Of a DNA stretch of 64,000 nt, positions 34,048-43,285 are shown one piece after another; the first letter of the stretch is position 1; every line of letters starts with the position of its first letter. Position numbers and translations under genes: made by a program. Location of the stretch: positions 186,001 to 250,000 of the forward strand of contig NZ_WPZQ01000003.1 in assembly GCF_013030265.1 (NCBI RefSeq), in the 5' to 3' direction. Source of the DNA: Ruegeria arenilitoris (GTDB lineage Bacteria > Pseudomonadota > Alphaproteobacteria > Rhodobacterales > Rhodobacteraceae). The notes beneath the pieces are model-generated. The model was not told the origin of the DNA and did not search any database. It was given only the letters and a program-made list of their open reading frames with translations.

Positions 34048-35589
34048 ATGCGGACAAAATCCATTTTCGAAAAACTGCGCGATCAGTTTGCGGCCATCAT
34101 CTCTGGCCCACAGGTTCTGGCGTTTCTGCCAGCATTATGTCTGGGCGCATTCTGGCTTGGTGGCGAACGTGCGTTGCTTGCGGTCGCACTGGGCGTGCCT
34201 CTTCTGTTCGCCGTGATTGGGAATTTCATTACCTGGCCGTTGCACTTCAAAAGCAGCGCTGGACGTTCCAGGGGTATGATCGAAAATGATCTGTTCCGCG
34301 AGACATTGGATGAATTCTCAAAAGCCGCAGGGACAGCCGGCAGTAACTCGGCCTGTATAATCGTGGCGCTTGATGACTACGCAGAAATTCATGACCCGCA
34401 CGGGCAGGCGACCGCTGAGTACATTTTCAGCCAGTTCAGCGCACGGCTTCTGTCAATGATCCGCAGCGAAGACATCGCAACGCAGATCGAGCAGAACAAG
34501 TTCCTTATCGGTCTGACCCCTTCCGGGCATCTTGATCTTGAGGCCTGCATACAGATGTCCGGCCGAATTCAGGGTGCTGTTGAAGAACCCGTCAGCCTGA
34601 ATGAGGCGAGTATATATATCTCGTGTTCAATCGGTTTCTGCATGCTGTCGAACATACCTGAAACAAATGCCGAAGGTTGGATCGAAGCAACACGGGCAGC
34701 TCTGAGCGAGGCTCAAAAAAATGGACCATCCACAATTCGGGCCTACACCGCCGAGACGCATCGCAGATCAGTTGTGCAGACAAATCTGCGCAAGGAAATT
34801 GATAATGCACTGGACAATGGTCAGATCTGCCCATGGTTTCAGCCGCAAATTTCGACTGATACCGGACAAATTACCGGCTTTGAGGCGTTGGCCCGATGGG
34901 AACATCCCGTAAAGGGCGTTTTGTCACCACATGTATTCCTCCCTTTTGCGGAACAGGCAAAATTGATGGAACGATTTGGGCAGGTCATTCGTCATCACGC
35001 CTTCAGTGCCATGCAGGCGTGGGATCGCGCTGCGGCCATCGTGCCGAGGATCGGAATAAACTTTTCATCTGATGAACTAAGGAATCCGGCCCTGCTGGAT
35101 CGTTTGAAATGGGAGCTGGATCAATTCGACCTGACCCCGGATCGTCTGGCCATCGAAATATTGGAAACTGTTTTTTCCAGACGCCCGGACGACGTGATAA
35201 CCCGGAATATCACAGGGCTTGCAAAACTGGGCTGTTGTATTGATCTGGATGATTTCGGCACCGGTCATGCGTCTATTGCGTCCATTAAGCGTTTTGAAGT
35301 CACTCGAATCAAGATTGACCGATCCTTTGTGACCAAATCTGATCAGGACCCTAGTCAACAACAGATGGTAAGCGCCATTTTGACCATGGCCGAAAGGTTG
35401 AATGTGGAAACGTTAGCAGAAGGCGTCGAGACGCCGGGCGAGCACGCGTTGATGGCACAATTGGGCAGCAATCACGTTCAGGGTTTCGGAATTGCCAAGC
35501 CGATGCCATTCGAAAAGACGCTGGACTGGATCACCGCACATCGCAGCAAGATGAAGGGTACACCGAAGATCGGGCGCAAAACCGGCTGA
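34048..35589 (+). CDS. EAL-domain phosphodiesterase with degenerate GGDEF domain
   Basis: The 513-residue protein has two N-terminal helices (about residues 20-60), a GGDEF-like domain whose active loop reads EQNKF rather than GGDEF, and a C-terminal EAL domain. The EAL part keeps FEALARW, INFSSDEL, EILET, DDFGTGHAS, KIDRSF and ETLAEGVET, so it probably hydrolyses cyclic di-GMP. The degenerate half may bind GTP as a regulator. It lies between ttcA and yidC, and the adjacent genes give no hint of its pathway. Confidence 0.88.
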   Translation: MRTKSIFEKLRDQFAAIISGPQVLAFLPALCLGAFWLGGERALLAVALGVPLLFAVIGNFITWPLHFKSSAGRSRGMIENDLFRETLDEFSKAAGTAGSNSACIIVALDDYAEIHDPHGQATAEYIFSQFSARLLSMIRSEDIATQIEQNKFLIGLTPSGHLDLEACIQMSGRIQGAVEEPVSLNEASIYISCSIGFCMLSNIPETNAEGWIEATRAALSEAQKNGPSTIRAYTAETHRRSVVQTNLRKEIDNALDNGQICPWFQPQISTDTGQITGFEALARWEHPVKGVLSPHVFLPFAEQAKLMERFGQVIRHHAFSAMQAWDRAAAIVPRIGINFSSDELRNPALLDRLKWELDQFDLTPDRLAIEILETVFSRRPDDVITRNITGLAKLGCCIDLDDFGTGHASIASIKRFEVTRIKIDRSFVTKSDQDPSQQQMVSAILTMAERLNVETLAEGVETPGEHALMAQLGSNHVQGFGIAKPMPFEKTLDWITAHRSKMKGTPKIGRKTG

Positions 35590-35714
35590 AAATCACGAAA
35601 TCCCGTGATCAACCGCAGTGTCATCGGCAAATCAGGGGCGATTCCGCTTGACCTTTGGGGCTGCACTCTGTTGAACCCTCCGGTGTCTTTCACTGCTCAA
35701 GGTGGCTGTCCCCG

Positions 35715-37544
35715 ATGGACGATCAGAACAAGAATCTCATCCTTGCAACCGCGCTCAGCTTTCTCGTGATCCTTGTTTGGTTCGTGCTGTTCCCTCCGCC
35801 GGAACAGACACCGACCACGGACCAGACGACTATCAGCGCCACTGACGGTAACGAGGTTCAGACACCCAGTGCATCCGGCACCAGCACCGTTGGTGAAGCG
35901 ACAGCCGCAACAGACGAGGTGCAGCCTGAAGCCGAAGCCCCTCGTGTTACGATCGACACGCCCCGCCTGACCGGCAGCCTGTCACTATCCGGTGGCCGGA
36001 TCGATGAGCTGTCCTTGAAAGACTACAAAGTTTCGCTTGCAGCGGATTCCCCTATTGTCGAGCTGCTTTCGCCTGTTGGCACTGAATCCGCCTACTACGC
36101 TCTCTACGGCTGGGCACCCGGCGCGGGTCTGGCCGGCGCGGATGTCCCCGGCCCCAACACGCTGTGGACACTGGATCAGGGCGAAACGCTGGGTGTAGAT
36201 AGCCCGGTTACACTGGCCTGGAATAACGGTAAGGGTCTGATCTTCCGCCGCACGATCTCGGTTGACGAAGACTATATGTTCACAGTGACGCAGTCGGTCG
36301 AAAACACCACCGACGGCGAAGTCGGCATGGCGCCCTATGGAATCCTCGCCCGCCACGGCATCGGTGAAGATGGCGATCTGCCGGGTTTGAAAAACTTCTT
36401 CATCCTGCATGAGGGTGTGATCGGCATGGCCGATGGCACCTTGGCCGAAGTTGACTATGGCGATGTTCGTGATTTCGACATCGATCCGAATGAACGAGCG
36501 CAGGCCGAGGTATATCAGGTCAAAGAAGACGGTTGGATCGGCTTCACCGATCACTACTGGATGACCACACTGATCCCGGAACCCGGTTCGGCATTCAAAG
36601 CAGCGGCAAAATACGACGCACGCCGCAAGATCTATCAGACCGAAACGGTTCTGCCGACGCTGACTGTTGCACCCGGCGAGACGGCTGAGGTGACCACACG
36701 CCTGTTTGCCGGCGCCAAAGAATGGGAAGCCATCCGAGAGTATCAGTCCCAAGGCGTTCAGAAATTCATCGACAGCATCGACTGGGGCTGGTTCTTCTTC
36801 CTGACCAAGCCGATTTTCTGGCTGCTGCACAACATCAATGCTCTGATCGGCAACATGGGCTGGTCCATCATCGGCCTGACGCTGATCATCAAGGCGATCC
36901 TGTTCCCGCTGGCCTTCAAATCCTACGTCTCAATGGCGAAGATGAAGGAACTTCAGCCGCAGATGGAGGCCCTGAAAGAGGCTGCTGGCGACGACCGCCA
37001 GAAGATGCAGCAGGGCATGATGGAACTGTACAAGAAGGAAAAGGTGAACCCGGCCGCAGGCTGTTTGCCGATCCTGATGCAGATTCCGATCTTCTTCTCG
37101 CTCTACAAGGTGATCTTCGTCACGATCGAACTGCGTCAGGCCCCCTGGTTCGGTCCGTTCCGCGACCTCAGCGCACCTGACCCAACCTCGATCATGAACT
37201 TCTTCGGCTGGCTGCCTTGGGCAGGACCTCAGCCGGACACGTTCCTGGCCCTGATCTTCATCGGGATTCTGCCCCTGCTTTTGGGTATCTCGATGTGGCT
37301 ACAGCAGAAACTGAACCCGGCGCCAACCGACCCGACACAGGCGATGATCTTTGCCTGGATGCCATGGGTGTTCATGTTCATGCTGGGCAGCTTTGCAAGT
37401 GGTCTGGTGGTTTACTGGATTGCGAACAACACGATCACGTTCACCCAGCAGTACCTGATCATGCGCAGTCAGGGCTACAAGCCGGACGTATTCGGCAATA
37501 TCAAGTCCGGCTTCAAACGGACGCCAAAGACGGATGACAAATGA
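35715..37544 (+). CDS. yidC: Membrane protein insertase YidC
   Basis: The 609-residue inner-membrane protein inserts and folds membrane proteins, alone or with SecYEG. The N-terminal helix (about residues 8-25) is followed by an acidic, low-complexity linker and a large periplasmic P1 domain. The C-terminal insertase domain has GWSIIGLTLIIKAILFPLAF, the MAKMKELQP loop, and NPAAGCLPILMQIPIFFSLY. I chose the ATG at 35,715 (MDDQNKN). It overlaps the following MOSC gene by 4 bp. Confidence 0.97.
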   Translation: MDDQNKNLILATALSFLVILVWFVLFPPPEQTPTTDQTTISATDGNEVQTPSASGTSTVGEATAATDEVQPEAEAPRVTIDTPRLTGSLSLSGGRIDELSLKDYKVSLAADSPIVELLSPVGTESAYYALYGWAPGAGLAGADVPGPNTLWTLDQGETLGVDSPVTLAWNNGKGLIFRRTISVDEDYMFTVTQSVENTTDGEVGMAPYGILARHGIGEDGDLPGLKNFFILHEGVIGMADGTLAEVDYGDVRDFDIDPNERAQAEVYQVKEDGWIGFTDHYWMTTLIPEPGSAFKAAAKYDARRKIYQTETVLPTLTVAPGETAEVTTRLFAGAKEWEAIREYQSQGVQKFIDSIDWGWFFFLTKPIFWLLHNINALIGNMGWSIIGLTLIIKAILFPLAFKSYVSMAKMKELQPQMEALKEAAGDDRQKMQQGMMELYKKEKVNPAAGCLPILMQIPIFFSLYKVIFVTIELRQAPWFGPFRDLSAPDPTSIMNFFGWLPWAGPQPDTFLALIFIGILPLLLGISMWLQQKLNPAPTDPTQAMIFAWMPWVFMFMLGSFASGLVVYWIANNTITFTQQYLIMRSQGYKPDVFGNIKSGFKRTPKTDDK

Positions 37545-38278
37545 CCGGAGCTATCACCAGTATCTGGCGGCATCCGATCAAGAGCCACGGCCGTGAAAGT
37601 CTTGATGATGTAACCTTGATCCCCGGGCAGACCATGCCCGGGGATCGTGTTTGGGCTGTTGCACACGAAGCCTCGAAAGCCGATAGCTCGGAATGGGTGC
37701 CTTGCGCCAACTTCAGTCGCGGGGCCAAGGCACCGCAGCTCATGGCAATCTCAGCGCGGCTGGAAGGCGACACCGTCACGCTCAGCCATCCTAAACAACC
37801 TGATCTCAGCTTCGATCCCGAAACGCAGCAGGATATGTTCCTGAGCTGGGTCAAACCGTTGATGCCAGCAGATCGGGCGGCATCAGCACGCATCATCCGT
37901 GCCCCCGGCCGCGGCATGACCGATAGCGACTTTCCTTCGATCAGCCTGTGCAACATGGCTTCGCATCGCGCCGTCGAACAAAAGCTGGGCCAAAACCTTT
38001 CGATAAACCGTTGGCGCGGAAACATCTGGTTCGACGGTCTACCCCTGTGGGAGGAGTTCGATTGGCGGGGCCGCGATATCCGGATCGGTGAGACCCTACT
38101 GCGGGTGCGAGAGCGGATCACGCGCTGCCTTGCGACCACTGCCAACCCCGAAACCGGCGAGCGTGACGCAGATACGCTTGGCGCGCTCAGCGCGTGGGAT
38201 CATCAGGATTTTGGCGTCTATGCCGAAGTGATCGAAGGTGGCAAGATCGAGATTGGCAACAAGGTCGAAGTGATATGA
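37541..38278 (+). CDS. MOSC-domain protein of the yidC-engB unit
   Basis: The 245-residue protein has the N-terminal IWRHPIKSHGRE segment and a C-terminal MOSC domain with the conserved cysteine in RITRCLATTANPETGERD. It overlaps yidC and engB by 4 bp each, so all are translated together. The location between yidC and engB seems conserved in related bacteria as far as I recall, while the biochemical role is unknown. It is a distant paralogue of the protein at 13,199-13,978. Confidence 0.8.
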   Translation: MTGAITSIWRHPIKSHGRESLDDVTLIPGQTMPGDRVWAVAHEASKADSSEWVPCANFSRGAKAPQLMAISARLEGDTVTLSHPKQPDLSFDPETQQDMFLSWVKPLMPADRAASARIIRAPGRGMTDSDFPSISLCNMASHRAVEQKLGQNLSINRWRGNIWFDGLPLWEEFDWRGRDIRIGETLLRVRERITRCLATTANPETGERDADTLGALSAWDHQDFGVYAEVIEGGKIEIGNKVEVI

Positions 38279-38928
38279 GCGCGTTACCATTCCCATTGGC
38301 CGAAGATCCGGATGCGATTGCTCTGGAAAGCGGACGCAAACTGTTCGCTGGTGAGTCTGAATTCGTCAAAGGCGTTGTAGCCATGGACGGATTGCCCTCG
38401 CCCGACCGGTTGGAGGTCTGCTTTGCTGGCCGCTCGAACGTGGGCAAATCCAGTCTGATCAATGCGCTGACCGGCACAAAAGGTCTGGCTCGCGCCTCGA
38501 ACACACCGGGCCGCACGCAGGAAATCAACTTTTTCACGCAGGGCCCCGATCTCTATCTGGTCGATTTGCCCGGATATGGCTACGCCAACGCTCCGGTCAA
38601 AGTTGTCGAGAAATGGCAGAGGTTGCTGAAAAAGTACCTCAGCGGACGTCAAACCTTGCGCCGTGCCTTTGTTCTGATCGACTCGCGCCATGGGGTGAAG
38701 CCCGTTGATGATGAGATCATGAAGCTTCTGGATACCAGCGCCGTGACCTTTCAATGCGTCATGACCAAGGCTGATAAAGTCAAAGCCAAGGATCGCGAGA
38801 AGGTACTGGAACAGGTGCGCAAGGCCCTGTCCAAACACCCTGCCGCCTTCCCTGAGATTGTACTGACCTCGTCTGAAAAAGGGGACGGAATTCCGACCCT
38901 GCGATCCATCATCGCTCATCTGGAATGA
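38275..38928 (+). CDS. engB: Ribosome biogenesis GTPase EngB/YihA
   Basis: The 217-residue GTPase is needed for late 50S assembly. The nucleotide motifs are all present: GRSNVGKSS (G1), the TPGRTQ region (G2), DLPGYGYA (G3), TKADK (G4) and a TSSEKG-type G5. The start overlaps the MOSC stop and the stop overlaps the next ATG. It belongs to a four-gene coupled block from yidC to the DUF2946 gene. Confidence 0.95.
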   Translation: MSALPFPLAEDPDAIALESGRKLFAGESEFVKGVVAMDGLPSPDRLEVCFAGRSNVGKSSLINALTGTKGLARASNTPGRTQEINFFTQGPDLYLVDLPGYGYANAPVKVVEKWQRLLKKYLSGRQTLRRAFVLIDSRHGVKPVDDEIMKLLDTSAVTFQCVMTKADKVKAKDREKVLEQVRKALSKHPAAFPEIVLTSSEKGDGIPTLRSIIAHLE

Positions 38929-39293
38929 TTGCGTTTGCCCGCATCCTCGGCGTTCTGACGCTGCTTGCACTGGCAATCACCGGTGCCATCCCGCAGGGCT
39001 GGATGCCCGCGCGAGGTCACGATGGCAAAATTCTTCTGGTGCTCTGCACTGGTGAGGGAACGGTCGAGCAATGGGTCGATCTTGATCCAAGCGACCCGAT
39101 CCATGACGAAACGGATGAGCGTGTCATGTGCCCCTTTGCGGGTCTGACCGCTGATGCCACTGTGCCGGAGCACAAGGTCATCCTTCCTTTTGAGATGCCG
39201 ATTCAACCCCGCTGGTCGCACGAAGACTTTACGCATCGAAGCGCGGGTTTCTTTGCCCGATATGATGCGAGGGCACCACCCCTACACTCCTGA
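38925..39293 (+). CDS. DUF2946-like small exported protein
   Basis: The 122-residue protein has an N-terminal hydrophobic segment (about residues 5-23). VLCTGEGTVEQWVDLDP and a later CPFAGL segment follow, a pattern like DUF2946 proteins, which often lie near metal-uptake genes. Two cysteines (LCTG and MCPF) and several histidines could bind metal. It overlaps engB by 4 bp and is followed 69 bp later by a PepSY membrane protein, a pairing that suggests iron or copper handling. Function is inferred from context only. Confidence 0.55.
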   Translation: MIAFARILGVLTLLALAITGAIPQGWMPARGHDGKILLVLCTGEGTVEQWVDLDPSDPIHDETDERVMCPFAGLTADATVPEHKVILPFEMPIQPRWSHEDFTHRSAGFFARYDARAPPLHS

Positions 39294-39362
39294 TTTCGCG
39301 AAACAAACAGGTAAGTCCGCGCGTCAGCTGCGCGGACCACTTTCTCGAATTTGGAGATTATT

Positions 39363-40766
39363 ATGGCAATGGACAGCCAAAACAGGGCCGCCGATGCGGC
39401 CCCGCGCGATGCTGCGCAAAAATTCTACTTCGCCGCCTGGCGGTGGCACTTTTATGCAGGGATATTTGTGATCCCGTTCCTGATCATACTGGCCGTGACG
39501 GGGTTGATGATGATGTTCATCACTCAGTTCGACGGTCGAGATGGGGAAAAGATTGCGGTCGAAATTCAAGGGGACCCGTTACCGGTTTCTCGGCAGGCAG
39601 AGCTAGCCCTGGCCGAAGTTCCGGGACAGGTTGTGGAATGGATCGGCCCCAAAGCCACTGATCTGGCTACAGTCTTTCGCATCAAAACAGACGCGGGTCA
39701 GCTTATGGTCGCCCTAGACCCGTATAGCGGTGATGTGATCGAAACATGGGACCGTCGCGCTGGCTGGTATGACTTCGCCGATAACATCCACTCGACCCTG
39801 ATGATTGGCGATACGGGTGACCGAATTCTCGAGATCGCAGCCGGACTCAGTCTGGTTCTTGTTTTCACGGGCCTCTATCTCTGGTGGCCGCGCGGGAATT
39901 CCATGTCGGTCTTCGTCCCCAACCTGCGTGCTCGTGGGCGGGCGCTCTGGAAATCGCTGCATGCTGTTGTTGGATTCTGGATGTCAGGGCTTCTGGTCGT
40001 CTTTCTGATCTCAGGCCTGTCGTGGGCCGGCGTGTGGGGTGGCATGATCGTGCAGCCGTGGAGCAGTTTTCCAGCCGAGAAATGGGACAACGTGCCCCTG
40101 TCGGATGACATCCATGCCAGCATGAACCACGGCCACCAGAATGATGTGCCCTGGGCTCTGGAGCAGACGCCAATGCCTGCCTCAGGGTCTGACGCCGGTA
40201 TCGATGGAATTGCTCAGGGCGTGCCAATCGATATTGATGCGCTGGTACAGCTGGGCACCTCACTTGGAATGCAGGGCCGGTTCCGCGTTGCCTATCCCGG
40301 CGGGGAAAACGGGGTCTGGACCCTGAACCGCGACAGCATGAGCAGTGACTCCACGGATCCGATCAACGACCGAACCGTGCATGTTGATCAATACACTGGC
40401 AAGATTCTGGCTGATGTCAGATATCAGGATTACTCCGTGATGGGTAAAAGCATGGCCATTGGCATCCCGCTGCATATGGGCCTGATAGGTGTCTGGAACT
40501 TTGTTCTGAATCTGGTGTTCTGCTTATCCGTGATTTTTGTCTGCATATCTGGTGTCGTTATGTGGATCAAACGTCGTCCCAAGGGGGAGGCGCGTCTGGC
40601 ACCGCCCCCCTTGCCAGCGGAAATGCCGATTTGGAAGGGAGCCGTGCTCATCGGCCTGTTCACCGCGATGGCGTTCCCTCTGGTGGGGCTGACGCTGCTT
40701 GGCGTTCTGGCGCTTGATCTGCTGATCATCAGCAACATTCCTGCGATGAAGCGCGCGCTGAGCTAA
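39363..40766 (+). CDS. PepSY-associated transmembrane protein
   Basis: The 467-residue inner-membrane protein has four or five helices and two periplasmic PepSY-type loops. FYFAAWRWHFYAGIFVIPFL is the first helix with paired histidine and aromatic residues; LWKSLHAVVGFWMSGLLVVF and GIPLHMGLIGVWNFVLN are later helices with further histidines. PepSY_TM proteins include ferric-siderophore reductases, and the helix histidines would suit heme. ATG 39,363 follows GGAG. A strong hairpin lies 7 bp after the stop. Confidence 0.8.
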   Translation: MAMDSQNRAADAAPRDAAQKFYFAAWRWHFYAGIFVIPFLIILAVTGLMMMFITQFDGRDGEKIAVEIQGDPLPVSRQAELALAEVPGQVVEWIGPKATDLATVFRIKTDAGQLMVALDPYSGDVIETWDRRAGWYDFADNIHSTLMIGDTGDRILEIAAGLSLVLVFTGLYLWWPRGNSMSVFVPNLRARGRALWKSLHAVVGFWMSGLLVVFLISGLSWAGVWGGMIVQPWSSFPAEKWDNVPLSDDIHASMNHGHQNDVPWALEQTPMPASGSDAGIDGIAQGVPIDIDALVQLGTSLGMQGRFRVAYPGGENGVWTLNRDSMSSDSTDPINDRTVHVDQYTGKILADVRYQDYSVMGKSMAIGIPLHMGLIGVWNFVLNLVFCLSVIFVCISGVVMWIKRRPKGEARLAPPPLPAEMPIWKGAVLIGLFTAMAFPLVGLTLLGVLALDLLIISNIPAMKRALS

Positions 40767-40772
40767 CCGGTT

Positions 40773-40798
40773 GGGGCTGCACCTCCCGGTGCGGCCCC
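40773..40798 (+). terminator. Hairpin after the PepSY gene
   Basis: GGGGCTGCACC and GGTGCGGCCCC form an 11-bp stem with one mismatch and a TCCC loop. There is no T-run, so termination may be factor-assisted. Confidence 0.55.
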
Positions 40799-40919
40799 GC
40801 TGCGTGGCACGTTTGCGTCCCTTATGGCGTGCCGCGCGGCAAATCAGGTGTTTCGGGTCATCTGGACTTGGCAGCCCTCTCCAAAGCCCCTAACAGGGTT
40901 GATCAGAGGGACGACAGCG

Positions 40920-41783
40920 ATGAAGACAAGAGACATGGACCGGGACTGGATCGCCACTGCGGCCACTTTGAACAGTGCGCTGCCTTATCTGCAACGTTAC
41001 GACGGTGCTATCGTCGTCATCAAACTGGGCGGTCACGCCATGGGCAGTGACGAAGCGATGGAAAGCTTTGCCCGAGACGTCGTTCTGATGCGACAGGTCG
41101 GCGTGAACCCGGTGATCGTTCACGGCGGCGGCCCCATGATCAATTCGATGCTGGATCGGCTGGACATTCAGTCCGACTTCGTCAACGGCAAACGCGTCAC
41201 TGATCAGGCTACGGTCGAAGTGGTCGAGATGGTGCTGTCAGGTGTCGTCAACAAGCGTATTGTTCAGGCGATCAACGCACAGGGTGGCATGGCTGTTGGG
41301 CTTTCCGGAAAGGACGCGCATCTGATGATGTGCGAGCAAACAGACGCCTCGCTGGGATACGTGGGGACACCTGCGAAGATGGACCCGAAGATCCTGCATG
41401 ACCTGTTCTCGCATGACGTTATCCCGGTGATTGCCCCCTTGGGCGCCGGCGCTGACGGGGAGACCTTCAACGTAAACGGTGATACGGCAGCCGGTGCGAT
41501 TGCCTCGGCTCTGAAAGCGGACCGCCTGTTGCTGTTGACCGATGTTTCCGGCGTCAAAAACGCGGCCGGAGATGTCGTGACCGAACTGAAGGCCGGGCAG
41601 ATCCGCGAAATGACCCGCGAGGGCACCATTGCAGGTGGTATGATCCCAAAGACCGAGACCGCGCTGGACGCCCTGCACAGCGGTGTGCGTGCCGTTGTCA
41701 TCCTAGACGGCCGTGCACCAAACGCCGTCCTGCTGGAACTGTTCACCGAGCACGGCGCTGGGTCTCTGATCCGACCAGACTAA
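40920..41783 (+). CDS. argB: Acetylglutamate kinase
   Basis: The 287-residue amino-acid kinase phosphorylates N-acetylglutamate, the second step of arginine synthesis. Family marks are [10 protein letters not shown] with the catalytic Lys near residue 33, [13 protein letters not shown], and [18 protein letters not shown] for the nucleotide site. The N-terminal 20-residue helix ([19 protein letters not shown]) is typical of arginine-regulated hexameric forms. I chose ATG 40,920. It begins a new unit after the hairpin at 40,773-40,798. Confidence 0.96.
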   Translation: MKTRDMDRDWIATAATLNSALPYLQRYDGAIVVIKLGGHAMGSDEAMESFARDVVLMRQVGVNPVIVHGGGPMINSMLDRLDIQSDFVNGKRVTDQATVEVVEMVLSGVVNKRIVQAINAQGGMAVGLSGKDAHLMMCEQTDASLGYVGTPAKMDPKILHDLFSHDVIPVIAPLGAGADGETFNVNGDTAAGAIASALKADRLLLLTDVSGVKNAAGDVVTELKAGQIREMTREGTIAGGMIPKTETALDALHSGVRAVVILDGRAPNAVLLELFTEHGAGSLIRPD

Positions 41784-41822
41784 CACCTAAGTGATCCCAG
41801 TGGCCTTGCGTCGGGCACTAAC

Positions 41823-42635
41823 ATGCCTGAATGTGAATGTATGGACAATGAAACCATCATTCGACTGGGTGTGTTTGTGGTGCTGTTTGCGATCTTTGCC
41901 GGTGCCGAAGCGCTTGCACCACGTCGGCCACGCAACTGCCACAGATCGCGGCGCTGGCTGACCAACCTATCCATCACTGTTTTGAACACGGTGATGCTCC
42001 GGGCGCTGGCGATTGGCTTCCCGCTTCTGGCTGTTGGGGCCGCAATTGATGCCAGCCAGAATGGGATGGGTCTGTTCAACAACCTCAACTGGCCCGGTTG
42101 GTTTGAGGTCATTCTCTGTGTCCTGATCCTAGACTTCGCGATCTGGCTGCAGCATCTGATAACGCACAAGGTTCCAATCCTCTGGCGGCTGCACCGTGTA
42201 CACCATGCGGACAGAGATATGGATGTCACAACAGCCATCCGGTTTCACCCAATTGAAATCGCGCTGTCCATGATCCTGAAAATCGGCCTGATCTACGTTC
42301 TCGGCCCAAGTGCACTGGCCGTGGTCCTGTTTGAAATTTTGTTGAACGGGACTGCCCTTTTCAATCATTCGAACCTGAAACTCCCTCTTGCTGTGGACGC
42401 CGTGTTGCGTAGGGTTCTTGTGACACCCGATATGCATCGGGTGCACCATTCGGTTCTGAGGTCAGAGCACGACAGCAATTATGGCTTTGCGCTGTCAGAC
42501 TGGGACCGGCTGATGGGAACCTATGTGGCGCAGCCCGGATGTGGGCATGAACAGATGAATGTGGGGCTGGAATGGCAGGACGATCGACCGACCCGACTGG
42601 GATGGAGCCTGTCTCTTCCGTTTCAGCGCAGGTGA
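41823..42635 (+). CDS. Sterol desaturase / fatty acid hydroxylase family protein
   Basis: The 270-residue membrane protein has about four helices and the di-iron histidine boxes of the family: HLITH (111-115), HRVHH (124-128), RFHP (His142), NHSN (His182) and HRVHH (205-209). It should oxidise a lipid C-H bond. The start is at 41,823 or the ATG at 41,841; neither has an obvious ribosome site. It overlaps the following Fe-S protein gene by 34 bp. The substrate cannot be read from the sequence. Confidence 0.85.
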   Translation: MPECECMDNETIIRLGVFVVLFAIFAGAEALAPRRPRNCHRSRRWLTNLSITVLNTVMLRALAIGFPLLAVGAAIDASQNGMGLFNNLNWPGWFEVILCVLILDFAIWLQHLITHKVPILWRLHRVHHADRDMDVTTAIRFHPIEIALSMILKIGLIYVLGPSALAVVLFEILLNGTALFNHSNLKLPLAVDAVLRRVLVTPDMHRVHHSVLRSEHDSNYGFALSDWDRLMGTYVAQPGCGHEQMNVGLEWQDDRPTRLGWSLSLPFQRR

Positions 42636-43285
42636 CCTATCAGGAGGTTGAAAGAGCGGCGCAGGAGGTCGGCCTCATCGTGATGGGCACCCAACATCCC
42701 CGAGAAAGCGGTGCAAAACAGCTGGATGCGGGCACATTGATCCTGTTGGGTACAGCGGCCGAATTCTGGCCACTTTTCATCGCCTCGCCTGAATGGACTG
42801 ATGGCCGTTCAGATCCGGTAGATCGTTGGTCGTCGCGTGTGATTGGCAAACTGGCATCCGACATGGGCGCCACACCCTACTTCCCCTTTGGGGGACCGCC
42901 CTATACCCCGTTCATCGACTGGGCGTTGAAATCCGCACGCACGTACCAAAGCCCGGTTGGCGCACTGGTGCATGACACGGTCGGTATGCTGATCTCATAC
43001 CGTGGAGCGCTGCACTTCCCGATGGAGTTTGACTTGCCGCCAGTTCCCGGCAGCTCACCCTGTACTGATTGTCCAGCCCCCTGCACGACGGCCTGCCCCG
43101 TCAGCGCGCTGAATGCTGACAGCTTCTATGACGTCGAAGCCTGCCATGGCTACCTTGACACTCAAGCCGGACAAACCTGCATGACAAGTGGCTGCATGGC
43201 GCGATTGGCCTGTCCCGTCAGCGAAGGTGCAGGTCGGCAGCCCGATCAAACAGCACATCACATGAAAGCCTTTCATCCTTCATGA
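42602..43285 (+). CDS. Ferredoxin-like Fe-S protein
   Basis: The roughly 227-residue protein carries a cysteine-rich C-terminal half, CTDCPAPCTTACPVSALN (about residues 156-173), followed by further cysteines in EACHGYL, CMTSGCMARLACP. The arrangement resembles the Fe-S part of QueG-like proteins, but the corrinoid domain is absent. The N-terminal half has a conserved-looking GTLILLGTAAEFWPLF stretch. It overlaps the desaturase-like gene by 34 bp and the phosphatase gene by 4 bp. It may supply electrons to the di-iron enzyme upstream, which is a guess from position. Confidence 0.65.
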   Translation: MEPVSSVSAQVTYQEVERAAQEVGLIVMGTQHPRESGAKQLDAGTLILLGTAAEFWPLFIASPEWTDGRSDPVDRWSSRVIGKLASDMGATPYFPFGGPPYTPFIDWALKSARTYQSPVGALVHDTVGMLISYRGALHFPMEFDLPPVPGSSPCTDCPAPCTTACPVSALNADSFYDVEACHGYLDTQAGQTCMTSGCMARLACPVSEGAGRQPDQTAHHMKAFHPS

